Assembly (NCBI GenBank): GCA_035079385.1
Contig: JAVHKY010000011.1
Coordinates: forward strand, 13,038,001-13,102,000
Source: Aspidiotus rigidus
Taxonomy: Eukaryota; Arthropoda; Insecta; Hemiptera; Diaspididae
Direction of reading: 5' to 3'
Length of the DNA: 64,000 bases
Below, piece after piece: positions 10,916 through 22,800 of the stretch. Each line of letters begins with the position of its first letter. The stretch's first letter is position 1. Position numbers and translations under genes: made by a program. Below the pieces are notes generated by a model. That model saw nothing but the letters and a program-made list of their open reading frames with translations, had not been told where the DNA came from and made no database searches.

Positions 10916-11104
10916 GGGCCCCCCTTGATGAACAAATTTTACTATCAAATAAAGCCTCATTAGCCTAAAATCTTCCTTTCAGCCTAGTTTATGTGAATTG
11001 TAGCCTAGTTGCATACCCGGGTGGGGAATTCACCCCGCGACTCCATAGTTCTACCTTAACGATTCCTTCCTCTAGATCCACCTCGACGGAGGTTGATTAA
11101 TCAA

Positions 11105-11640
11105 AATTTCGTTGTCAAGTCCCCCCCCCCCTATTCCAAGAGGGACTTCAACTCGAAATTTTAACAGAGAACCTGTTTATGTTTTTTTTAGCGGGGAACC
11201 CGCTATCCCTTTTGTTTGGGGTACTTCCAGGAATTTTTCGTCAGCGAACGCGAGCGAGGTCGATGACGTCACAGAGAGGGGAAGGGGACTTGGAAAAATT
11301 CCGACCTCCGAGCTACATATGATAGGAGGGGGACTTGGAAAGACGACGGCTTCCTTGAAATTGCAGCGCGTTCAAGTTTTTCACGTCATGATTTTACGAC
11401 TTGGAAAAGTTCAGGTTCTACGAGACTCAGGACAGCGGGTTGGCATCTAATTTTTTCTTGAGAAATTCGCCGTGCGGCATCCGCCAAAAACTTGGAAAAA
11501 TTTCGACTCTCGAGTTATATATGATACGAGGGGGACTTGGAAAAATTTCCACTCCTGAGCGATTTATACGTTAGGAGAGGGACTCAACAAAATTTCGACT
11601 CTCGAGCTATTTATTTCTAAATCCCTAAAATAGGTCAAGG
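11105..11640. repeat. Dispersed GC-richer repeat with TGACGTCA and family R pieces
   Basis: Contains a poly-C tract (11119-11131), GAACCTGTTTATG, AGCGGGGAACCCGCTATCCC, a palindromic TGACGTCA (11264-11271), and three copies of the 'GGGACTTGGAAAAATTTCGA..CTCGAG' unit. The GGGGAACCCGC to TGACGTCA block recurs at 22570-22700 and 52900-53000. It stays open over 112 codons, but the same translation appears at each copy as part of the repeat. Confidence 0.65.
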
Positions 11641-11687
11641 TCACTGATGACGTCCTGGTCTAGGCTTCCCAATTTGACTAAAAAACG

Positions 11688-12530
11688 GCCGATGCCGAAT
11701 TGAGTCCCAAATCATCGTTTTTAGCCGAATTGAGTCCCGAGTTGTCGGGGGGGGGGGGGGTCGTAGCATAATATCCGGATTGAGTGGCGTAGTGTCGGGG
11801 GTCCGAAAAGGTAAAGTTCGAATTGAGTCCCGAAGTGTCGGCGGTACACAACCGAATTGAGTCCCGAGGTAGCGGGGGTATACAATCGAATTGAGTCCCG
11901 AGTTCACGAATGATTCTCATTTTCCTTCTTGCTTTAACAGACTTAGGACTGTCGATGTATGCATCATCCATGGAAGGTACAGGGCGTGGAAAGTAATCGG
12001 GTGTAATTATTTTTTAACAGGCGGTGGCATGCAGAAATTCAAAGGATACGCGCTTTACGAATTCAATTCTTGACAATTCGCCAAAATCACGCCGCGTCAT
12101 GAGTGTTGTGACCTCAGTCTCTTTTTTTACTGAGCCTAAACGTTTTTTCGAGTTGCGGATGTCAAGGATTTTGGCGTAAGTGTCGCATTGGACCTCAAGA
12201 AGAGTGTCTACGAGGACGAAAATATTTGGGTGTGACGCGTAGAACGGACCGTTGAAATGAGAATGAAATGCTTCGCAGGCATTTGTTGTGCGCGAGGTGG
12301 CTGATGAATACGCGGCCCACTTACGAGGAGGAAACTTGGGACAACATCAAGTTGCCTACAGCAGAGGACGAAGGAAAATTAACGAATTCACCGAGCTTTT
12401 CAGACTTAGAACCGCCGACACTTCGGGACTCAATCCGGACTTTACCTTCTTTTACACCCGACTCTTTGGGACTCAATTCGGTTATCAAAAACAGGTACCC
12501 CCGCTCCCGGGACTCAATTCGGTTACGGCC
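11688..12530. mobile_element. Mutator-like (MULE) element with motif-rich inverted ends
   Basis: The left end (11688-11905) holds six spaced copies of the 15-mer CGAATTGAGTCCCGA or close variants (near 11696, 11725, 11776, 11819, 11853, 11887). The right end (12415-12530) holds three copies in inverted orientation (near 12421, 12466, 12508), with matching spacer sequence such as AAGTGTCGGCGGT. Between them lies a C-terminal piece of a MULE transposase on the minus strand. Long terminal inverted repeats are typical of MULEs. The reiterated 15-mer may be transposase binding sites (inference). Confidence 0.7.
12014..12340 (-). pseudogene. MULE transposase C-terminal fragment
   Basis: An uninterrupted 108-codon minus-strand frame without a start codon, ending in TAA at 12016-12014. 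It begins KFPPRKWAAYSS, then has the diagnostic RTTNACEAFHSHFN, followed by ASHPNIFVLVDTLLEVQ and LMTRRDFGELSR. The RTTN.xE.FH..FN followed by HPxI pattern is characteristic of the end of MULE/FLYWCH-associated transposases, where the C-terminal catalytic Glu lies. The zinc-binding and other catalytic parts are missing, so this is an internally deleted element. Codon composition is less AT-rich than the surroundings. Confidence 0.78.
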
Positions 12531-13110
12531 CAAAAAACAGGTTCCCCGCGTTCCTCGTTTAACTTCGTTAAGGGTTCCTAAATTAAGTCGAGGCCATTGT
12601 TTTTTGAGGGTGTAACCATCGTTGCTCGAGATTAGTCTAAACATACGAGTGTCTCAGCCTAAAATGCTCCTCTAAACCTAATTCATAACTAGCTTAACAC
12701 TTCAACTTGGCCTAGCTTATAGCTTAAAATTTTTCCACTTCTAAAGCGGTTCGAAGTTCAAAATTGTCCCGAATCCCTTCTTAGTGGAAGTTCGTGGCTT
12801 TAACTTTTCTCAAATTCCTTCTATATAGAATCGAATCTCGAGATTTTAAAGTTCGAGTTCATTTATGACATCACGAAGGTCAGACCCGGCCTTTTTTTGA
12901 GAATATTCTCCCCTAGAAAAAAAACTCGCGGGTTCCCTGCTAAAAGAAAAGTAAAATTCTTGAGGGATGGTGAGGGAGGAGGTAAGATGAATATTCCCCA
13001 TATGAAAATCTCTCTTCCATTTTCGATTAAGGCTGTTAATGCAGCCATGCTTGAACCATCGAAAGAATTGAGCTGCGAGCTTTCGAATTATTTCAGAGTA
13101 TAGCGTTCCG
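12531..13110. repeat. Decayed repeat sequence upstream of the UGT gene
   Basis: Contains AAACAGGTTCCCCGCGTTCC and CGTTTAACTTCGTTAAGGG (12535-12575), and a stretch with AACTCGCGGGTTCCCTGC (12925-12945), all pieces of the dispersed family R/CRE repeats. No coding potential beyond repeat-frame ORFs. Confidence 0.5.
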
Positions 13111-13803
13111 AATAGCATCGAAGACATGCAACACGTCGAGAAGAATAACAGCTCTATCAATAATCGCATGCTCTGTTCTTATCATGCGCTCCGAATCAGT
13201 CGGACCTATTTCCCACCAAATGACATTGTTTACTGCCATGATTCGCTCAATATTCGTGTGATTTATGGAAATCAACTTGCACGAATAAGAGAATATGAAA
13301 TTCTTACAGCTGAGGAAATTTCAAAATGCTGCAGATCAAATTAAATGAATGGTACTTAGTGGTCGAACTTCATGTTTCACACTTCTCGGTGAAAATATAG
13401 CAATTGAAGTATGAAATGCAATAAATGAGAAACGTGGAGCGAGATATTTCTGATATCTCTTTAACGTCAGAAGCTTGAGTACCGGGTAGCATCCGATTAT
13501 CAGTAGAAAGAGATGTTTTTCAACTAATGGTGCAATACCTTATGCTCATATAGATCACCACACGTGTGTGAAGTATAGGTGCCGCATTATCTTTGAACCA
13601 CGGTCTTACGTTCGATTCCGATATCATATAATATTCTAAGAATATCTTGCGATAGACGTGTTTACCTCATCTTGAGTAAGAATGTTCATTCCCTGTTCAT
13701 TCGTTCGATTCAATCGCATTCTGAACGTAGCTCGTGTATGATAGGTACTTACTTGGTTCTAGACAAAGCATCGATTCGAAACAAATTGTGAAAATCTCGA
13801 ACG
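13111..13803. other. 5' flank of the UGT gene; no gene recognised
   Basis: Unique-looking sequence with overlapping short open frames on both strands (13093-13344) that match nothing I recognise. The promoter of the downstream UGT should lie here, but no clear TATA box or initiator can be assigned. Confidence 0.35.
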
Positions 13804-16800
13804 ATGGAGATAAAACGAATGGTTAGTATGAAATTTTCGTCTAATTTCTTATATAAGTACTTAGTTGTTACAATGTTTTCGAAATAATTTTCAGCTTCAA
13901 GTAGGCATTCTGCTGCTCGCCTGTCATTGGACTCAGTCGGCGGAAGTATTGGCGATTTTTTCTTTCCCGGGTATCAGTGCCTTTTATTTCAACAAAGGAA
14001 TCGTAATGAGTTTACATGAGGCCCGTCATCGTATCACCTTCCTGACACCGTTCGCGCGTATGGTCCCTTCGATGAATAATCTCACCACGGTTGAACTCGG
14101 AGCAGACTTACCAAAATTATACAACAAGTTCTCGTCGGACGAACTCGCCAATTATACGGTTTACCAACGGATGAAGTTCCTTTTTTCGTTCGAGGAAAAG
14201 TACTGCGCTGAAATCGTGAAGACGGATGTAATAAAAGTGAGTTTTGACGATTGATAGACATCTAATTTGCCTAATTAACTTCTAAGAGGCCTCGTTTATG
14301 TTTAAATTGGCCCAACAAGGGAGAGTTTGAGGAATGTTTCTTCCTGCTTCCCTCAGGTCTCAAGTCGAAATTCTTGCGACACATGAGCATAGTTGAAATA
14401 TGTTTTTTCAAGTCTTCCCTAGAAGATATCTCTTTAGCTGGATGACCGACGTTCTTCCCTTTTTGACATGTTTCATGTCTCTACTCTGCCCCGACCCCAA
14501 TTTGAAATTTTTATTCAAAAATGTTTCCCGTTGGCCTATTTTTCCCTTCTTCCTCTGTACTACACTACACTGCCGTACAATGTTGAATTGACGTACATGC
14601 GCAAACAATGATCGCCGAGTTAAGGTATTCCGCGCAATTTGTTACAAGTGTGTTAGTCATGAAGCTCACGCATCTTTACTATCGCAATCGAATGCATATA
14701 CGTAAAATTTGTTTGCCCTATAGGCATCGTGATGTGCCGTATCTGAGAATCGAGAACTTGTAATACTATATTATTGAATTCTAAATTGAAAACTGAAATT
14801 AAAGGTGCTTCGAATTGCTTTGAGAATGGCTTTTTAGCCGAAAGCTGGCTCAGCCTATATTATTTAGTTTTCATACGGTTATAAATTCATTTCGTTAACA
14901 ACTATAGTGATCTGATTTATTTTCTTCCAAACACGTTTTTCGACTCGTTTTAATACTTTTCCATGATCGTTGTTTCCACATATACGTCAATTTAGCTTTA
15001 AAACTTATGAATAGGATAAATTTCAACCTTATAGACGAGAGACTCGAAAAAATTTCGATCATTCAGCAATGAAACCAAGTTGGGGATGCAACTCAATTCA
15101 TTCGCAGTACAAGAAACCTATTTTACGAAGACTTTCGATTTCGATAATCGGTTATGAGAATGATTCTGATAAATTGAACTTCGATAATATCCCCCCCCCC
15201 CCCTTTCCCTTCATATTTTGATAATTCTTTTTCTCTTCTACACATAGTTAGGTCAAAATATTGAGTCTCTCTCTTATGTTCTTAAATGTATAAGTGTATC
15301 TGCGATTGTTAAGGGAGATCGACTTGAACAATTCTGATTACTGAAGGTTATAGATCGAGAGGGAGTAGTATAATGAGGGTTAAACTTACTAAGTAGGCTA
15401 GTTAGTATACAATACTAACCCTTTTTGGGGGGTTCCACCTGCGCTTTATAGACCGCTAGTTAGTATGAGCCTCGTATACTGTGTATTAGGCCTAGTAGAA
15501 TCAAGACTGAACTTACTAAACATGCTAGTCAGTACCTATAGGCCTGGTATACTGCATAAAATAGTGTAATAAAAGGTACGAGCACAAGTAATTACATTTG
15601 CTCGGTTAGAAATAATTACTTGTTATTTATCTTCGAATAAATTTCGCTTTAGTTACGTGCTTTTGCCTTTTATTACACTTGTTGCGTACGAAAAATAATG
15701 AAGACGAATACTCGAAAATATTCGAATACCTAGAATAAATGAACGCACGTGCGGTTAACCAGTTACTACGCTTAAGCAAGGAGACGTAATAACCTTACGA
15801 CCTCAGCTGATTCCGAACTGCACACTTTTGCGAATTTGTGTACGATGCATACGTAAACTACGCGTGCATTCTCGGTTTTCAGATAAAAGAATAAAAATGA
15901 GGGTCCCGTTAGATAAGGTAGACCTTTAGTTGAAAGACTTAAGAATTCGGTATCCGAAGATGATGTGTAAAACTTGAAAACGAATACGTTCTTCCAAGTT
16001 ACGGTCATCCATAATAGCAAAAAAAAAAAGAAATGCTCACGCGGCCGCGTAAGCAACACACGATGTTTCACCTCTACCTACAACCAAGTTGTTTGCTTAA
16101 ACGTTGACTCTAGTACTCCAATTTTGAATCGTTTTCTCAATAAGATACTCACATTCTCACCATCTTTTGCCTCTCTAATTCATTCTCGATCATCTCCAAT
16201 TCTCAATCATCTTTTAATGTTGGTTATTGTAAACTCACACACACCCATCTCATCCCTCTTTCATGCTCTCATTGCGATTCTGATCCTCCCGTCATTCAAC
16301 ATATCTTTTCCCGTCCAAATTAGTTTCACTCCCGAACTCCTGACTTATCTCTCACAATCACTTAGAAGCACTATCAGACGACTCTCCATTTGTTCTCAAC
16401 ATCTTAAGCACGTGTTGTGCGTTTTAAAAAATTTTTCACTGGTTACGTCATCGTAATTTATTTCTACATCATGAGTATAGTAATGCCATCAGTGTTGAGG
16501 TGACGCTTTATCTCTATGGGTTCGAGGACGACATGTTTACGGTAGGAATTCTCCTTATGATAGAGCCTTTCCAATCACTCACGGAAACTGCGGCCGCTGT
16601 TGATTAAATGATCAGCAAAAGCTAATTCCCTAAGTGTCTCTTATTCCAAGACTTTAGGTGCCTTCATCTGGCGGCTGGTCTCAGCAATATAAAAGCCTCT
16701 ACAATCTTACATTCCATCTTGTGAACACCACTCCTCTCATCAACGGGTATATGGGGTCCTTCAGCCTCACAAACAACTCTTTAACAATGGAAGGGTTGTA

Positions 16801-19800
16801 AAAAGCTGGCCTGAAACCAAACGGGCCCGACCCAATTGGAGGAAGAACTTCCCCAAGAAAGGGAGACCGATCCAAAGCATACGACGATCAAGGATCGTGT
16901 CTCGGGGTAGGGAGGTGGTGAAATCAAGAATACTCCCAGTAAGTTTTTTCCGAACCATCACGTCAACGTCGATATTGACCCCGTTCACTCCGGCCAGGTG
17001 TTTTATTGTCAGTAATTCTTTCTTGAACGCAGACCGAATCAAAGGAATACGAGTCAATCTGTCAACTAGCCTATTAAAAGCAGCCATCTTATAAGCAACA
17101 GGGCAGAATGACGCTCCGTGGACTAAAACATTGGCCGTAGTAACTTTCCTGTATATTCCAAACTCATGGATACCGTCTTTTACAGATATTGATAAATCCA
17201 AAAAGTTAATGGAAGATACCCCTATTTCCAAAGTAAATTTTATGGAAGGGTACCAGGAATTGAGATACCTCAGAAACTCACCAAGGTGATCCGGAGGACC
17301 AGTCCACGTGCATAGAACGTCATCAACGTACCTGTGCCAACATTAAATATGTCTAAGTAAAACCTGGTTCGAGAAAAAAAATCAAGTTCAGACTTGAAAA
17401 TTTTGGAGATGAGAGAGCCTGAAGGTGATCCAATAGGGATCCTTACTACATCAGGGAACTCGAAAAATTTCCCTTCAAATTTGTGATAGTTGGGCTCTAT
17501 TTAGGAGATCGAAAAATTCCTGAAGCTCATTGTGAGAAATGTTGGCCTACAAGTTGCTCACCCATATGCTGGATAGTAGCAGCCTTAGGAGTTGATATTA
17601 ATAACAGTGACGCGCCAGGACGAGAGGGGGAAAACCCGCAGAAACGTGTTTTAGTGGTAAATCGGTGCAGGGAAAGGAGTGCGTTTGCGGCGATACGCGT
17701 GTTCGACTCGCGTGTTCGATTACGAGTCGAACACGCGTATTGCCACAAGACGCTCTCCTCTCCCCGCAACGCTTTCCACGAAAACACGTTTATGCAAAAC
17801 ACGTTTATGCGCGTTTTCTCTCCTTTGTACTGATGCGTCACAATTATATTTATTGTATATCAAAAATATTCAAGTTTCCATCATATCAATTTTTTATTCT
17901 TATTTATAATTGGTTAGTGATCTTATTGATAAAAATTATTGAGACTGCCATTTGAATAATTCTTATTTAATAATTTTATTAATAAATAATTTTTAAAAAA
18001 ATGATTATTAATTGGTTTACAATTAGAATATAAAGTTCTTATGATGGTTTGAATCAATCAAAGAAACTAAAATGAATAATTTTAATTAAAATGATTAATA
18101 AAAAATTTTCCAATTAAAATAAATTTGTTATTAAAAATTTGATTTAAAAAAAATATAAAATAATAATTGATTTTATTGTTATGAATAAACCAAGATTTCC
18201 AAAGTAAATTTTACCAGGAATTCAGATACACCTCAGATACTCCATTCCTGGTACCCATCCATAGAATTTACTTATAAATTTTTTATTCTTACTTATAATT
18301 GGTTACTGATTTTATTGATAGAAATTATTGAGACTGCCATTTGAATAATTCTTATTTAATAATTTTATTAATAATTAAATAAAAATATGATAAATATAAT
18401 TTTAAAAAAATGATTATTAATAGGTTTACAATTAAAATATGAAGTTCTTATGATGGTTTCAATCAATCAAAGAAATTAAAATTATTAATTTTAATTAAAA
18501 TGATTAATAAAAGATTTTCCAATTAAAATAAATTTGTTATTAAAAATTTGATTTAAAAAAAAATATAAAATAATAATTGATTTTATTGTTATGAATAAAC
18601 CAAGATTTCCAAAGTAAATTTTACCAGGAATTCAGATACACCTCAGATACTCCATTCCTGGTACCCATCCATAGAATTTACTTATAAATTTTTTATTCTT
18701 ACTTATAATTGCTTACTGATTTTATTGATAGAAATTATTGAGACTGCCATTTGAATAATTCTTATTTAATAATTTTATTAATAAATAATTTAAAAAAAAA
18801 TGATTATTAATTGGTTTACAATTAAAATATAAAGTTCTTATGATGGTTTGAATCAATCAAAGAAATTAAAATTATTAATTTTAATTAAAATGATTAATAA
18901 AAAATTTTCCAATTAAAATAAATTTGTTATTGAAAATTTGATTTGAAAAAATATAAAATAATAATTGATTTTATTGTTATGAATAAACCAAGATTTTCAA
19001 AGTAAATTTTACCAGGAATTCAGATACCACAGGTACTCCATTCCTGGTACCCATCCATAAAATTTACTTATAAATTTTTTATTCTTACTTATAATTGGTT
19101 AGTGATTTTATTAATAGAAATTATTGAGACTCCCATTTGAATAATTCTTATTTAATAATTTTATTAATAATTAATTTTTGAAAATAAATTATGATGAATA
19201 TAATTTTAAAAAAATGATTATTAATAGGTTTACAATTAGAATATGAAGTTCTTATGATGGTTTCAATCAATCAAAGAAATTAAAATTAATAATTTTAATT
19301 AAAATGATTAATAAAAAATTTTCCAATTAAAATAAATTTGTTATTAAAAATTTGATTAAAAAAAATATAAAATAATAATTGATTTTATTGTTATGAATAA
19401 ACCAAGATTTATGGATGGGTACCAGGAATGGAGTATCTGAGGTATCTGAATTCCTGGTAAAATTTACTTTGGAAATCTTGGTTTATTCATAACAATAAAA
19501 TCAATTATTATTTCATTATGTTAACCTAATTTAAATAACTCAAAAATTGTTAATAACGAATTTATTTTAATTAGAAAATTTTATATTTATATTTTAATTT
19601 ATTATTATTAATAATTTCAATTTCTTTCATTATATTCATCATAATTATTTTGAAAAATTAATTATTAATAAAATCATTAAATAAAAAGTATTAAAATATA
19701 TATGATAAATATAAAAATACAAAAAAGATTTGTTTTCGTATAATTTTTATTTTTAATTCATAAAGAAAACAAATAATAAATATTCGAAGTCATAAAAATA

Positions 19801-22800
19801 AAAATAAAATTATTTAAAAAAATATATTATACTTGTTACCTAAATATTGATAAAATGAATTATACCTAAATATTATTCAACTATAAATAAAATTATGAAT
19901 TTAATTTATCCTAATTCTAAATTAAAGCCAGAAATAAGTTCAGATTCACTTACATAAAAATCAAACGGGAGTCCTAATAATTTTATTACTAAATAAAATC
20001 ATTAACCAATCATAAATAAGAATAAAAAATTTATATGATGAAAACTTGAATTTTTTTAATAAATAAATATTGATATTAATTCCTAAGGCTGCTACTATCC
20101 AACATATGGTTGAGCAACGTGTAGGCTAACATTTCTCACAATTAGTTTCAAGAATTTTTCGATCTCCTAAATATTTGTTGGTCCCCCAACTATCATAAAT
20201 TTGAAGGGAAATTTCTCGAGTTCCCCGTTGAAGTAGGGATCCCTATTGGATCACCTTTAGGCTCTCTCATCTCCAAAATTTTCAAGTTTGAACTTGACCT
20301 CTTTTTCTCGAACCAGGTGTTACTTACACATATTTAATATTGGCACAGGTACGTTGATGAAGTTCTATGCAAGTGGACTCGTCCTTGGTATCCTTCCATA
20401 AAATTTACATTGCAAATGGGGGTATCTTCCATTAACATTTTGGATTTATCAATATCTGTAATACGAGTAGACGGTATTCATGAGTTTGGAATAACAGGAA
20501 AGTTACTACGACCCATGCCCACGTCTTAGTCCACGGTTGTGTTCTGTTGCTCTGCTTTTAATAGCCTATTCGTATTCCTTCGAGTTAGACTGCCTTCAAG
20601 GAAGAATTACTGACAATAAAATACCTGGTCGGAGTTAATGGGGTCAATGTCGTTGATGGTTCGAAGAAAACTTAGAAGGAGCATTCTCGATTCCACCACC
20701 TCCCTCCTCCGAGATACGATCCTTGATCGTCGTATGCGTTGGATCAGTCTATCTTTCCTGGGGAAGTTCTCCCTCCAATTGGGTCTGGCCCTCCGCCCGT
20801 TTGGTTGCAGACCAGTTTTTTACAACCCTACCACTGTTGGAGGGTTGTTTGTGAAGCTGAAAGACCTTATATCCGTTGATGAGAGGAGTGGTGTTTATAA
20901 GATGGAAGGCAGGGATTGTAGAGGCTTTTATATTGGTAAGACCAGCCGCCAGATGAAGGTGAGAGTAGCTGAGCACCTGAAATCTTGGAATAAGGGACAC
21001 TCGGGGGAATCAACTTTTGCTGATCATTTAAGAAACAGCGGCCACAGTTTCCGTGAGGGATCGGAAAGGCTCCTCCATAACGTGAATAATTCCCACCTCA
21101 AACGTATCGTCTTCGAACACATAGAGATAATGCATCACCTCAACACTGATGAAATTACTATACTTAACTCGTAGATTCCGGAAGATGGCCTGATTGAAAT
21201 TGTTTATTATTCACGCCGCGACTTCTCGTTTGGCCAATCTTAATATCTTGTTTCTCACCTCCCTCTTGTCAGATGCTTTCATTTCAGTCCCGAAGATGGT
21301 TTTGTAACCAAAAGCGCTTGACGTTTTAATTTTTCCGCGGTTTGCATCGTTTACTCTCCCTTCTCAGTATTATTTTCTTTTTCGCTATGATGTGTAACTT
21401 TATTCACAATCACGAGATATTGGTGCGAAGGGATGCAAAAACGTGAATACAAGTTGGTTTTACCACTATCGCTGGTAGTCAGACAAAGACTTCAAAAAAG
21501 AGAGCGCACGACTTCTTGATACGGTAGAACCTATGGTCATAAAAACAGCTCTTCGAGCACATTCGATTGAGTTATCTTTGGCTATTGATGGGAACTAGCG
21601 GTCCCTGTCTGATATTATATCTTCAGAGAAGATAAGTACGGCCGTAGCCCTCGCGAAAAGATAGGCCGATTGCCTCAAACGCAGTTACCAAGCTGACGTA
21701 CACACTTACGGAATGGAAAGGAGGGACTGTGCATCACGCACAGCCGTACTTGATCTTTTAGGACGATAACTCAAGAATCCTGTGGACGGTTGAGTGCACC
21801 TGCAAAGGGAGAGACGCCGCCCTGGCAGTGGCAAGTATTGATGATCTTAGTACAGGAATCTCCCTAAAATTGGTGAACTGAGAACCCGTGAGTCTCTTAG
21901 GCGAGTTCATTGGGCCGAAGCCCGCATAGGTGTTCATTTAGAGAGGATCTGAATTCGGGACGTAACACACTATTTCATCCTATGGCACGTAGTTTGGAAG
22001 AATCCATTGATTAATATTAGGCCTAGTATAATGAGAGCTAAACTTACTAAGCATGCCAGAAGCAGGAAGGTGAAAACTTTTCCAAGTCCCTGAAGTAGGT
22101 CAAAGTCATTGAGGGCGTCATCGCGTGACCCAGATTTCAGACTGACCCCCAGCCCAAGGACATATACACGCCAAAAGTTGAGAACCCAAATCTGATTTCG
22201 TCCTATAATTGTGAGGAAGAATACAAAGACCTCAATGAGGCTCTTGTATGATACACCAAAGCCTAAGATCAAGTACAGAAAGCTTAGATATGATGTCATG
22301 GTAAATTTTAACAGGGGACCTGTTTTATCATTTTTTGGAAAAAACGTCCGCCAACTCGAAAATTTTCTGAGTCCCCTCCTATCATAATTATATGACTTGG
22401 AAGTGGGACCTGTGACGTCACAGTTCGATGACATCATAGATTAGCTTTGTGACGTCGCAATGTTCATTTTTTTCAATCCCGTGTGCCCCATGAAAAAGCT
22501 TCCCTGCCACCTCTCGTTTAGCTCCTTTGAAGAACGCGTGATCCCTATCGTATATAGCTTGGAGGGTGTGCCTCGTGACGTCATCAACCTTAGACCGCTC
22601 GCGCCTGCCCTCGCAGATGAAAATTTCCTGAAGTACTCCCCAACAAAAGGGATTGTGGGTTCCCCGCTAAAAAAACATGGAAGAGGTTCCCTCTTAATAC
22701 AATTAAATGAGCTACTCATATGTTTACTGAACAAAATGAGATGTCTCAGGGTGATTTCATCTCTTGCTAGGTAGTATTTATTGATTCTTTCGTCCTCTTC

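Noticed and set aside
11112..11450. 112-codon ORF containing CFFSGEP/VYVFFSGEPAIPFVWG-like text
   Set aside because: The same translation is found on the other strand at 22441-22734 and in part at 52861-53067. It is repeat sequence.
15974..16456. 160-codon plus ORF rich in Ser, Leu and Ile
   Set aside because: Starts in the antisense of a PLE terminal repeat and continues in pyrimidine-rich sequence with no recognisable family.
17866..20065. Bacterial endosymbiont DNA
   Set aside because: The extreme AT content first suggested a symbiont transfer, but nad1 motifs read in the mitochondrial code and the inverted match of array units to that segment explain it better.
21970..22437. 155-codon minus ORF with hydrophobic stretches
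   Set aside because: Overlaps a CRE-type repeat, contains no recognised domain, and lies in a UGT intron on the opposite strand.
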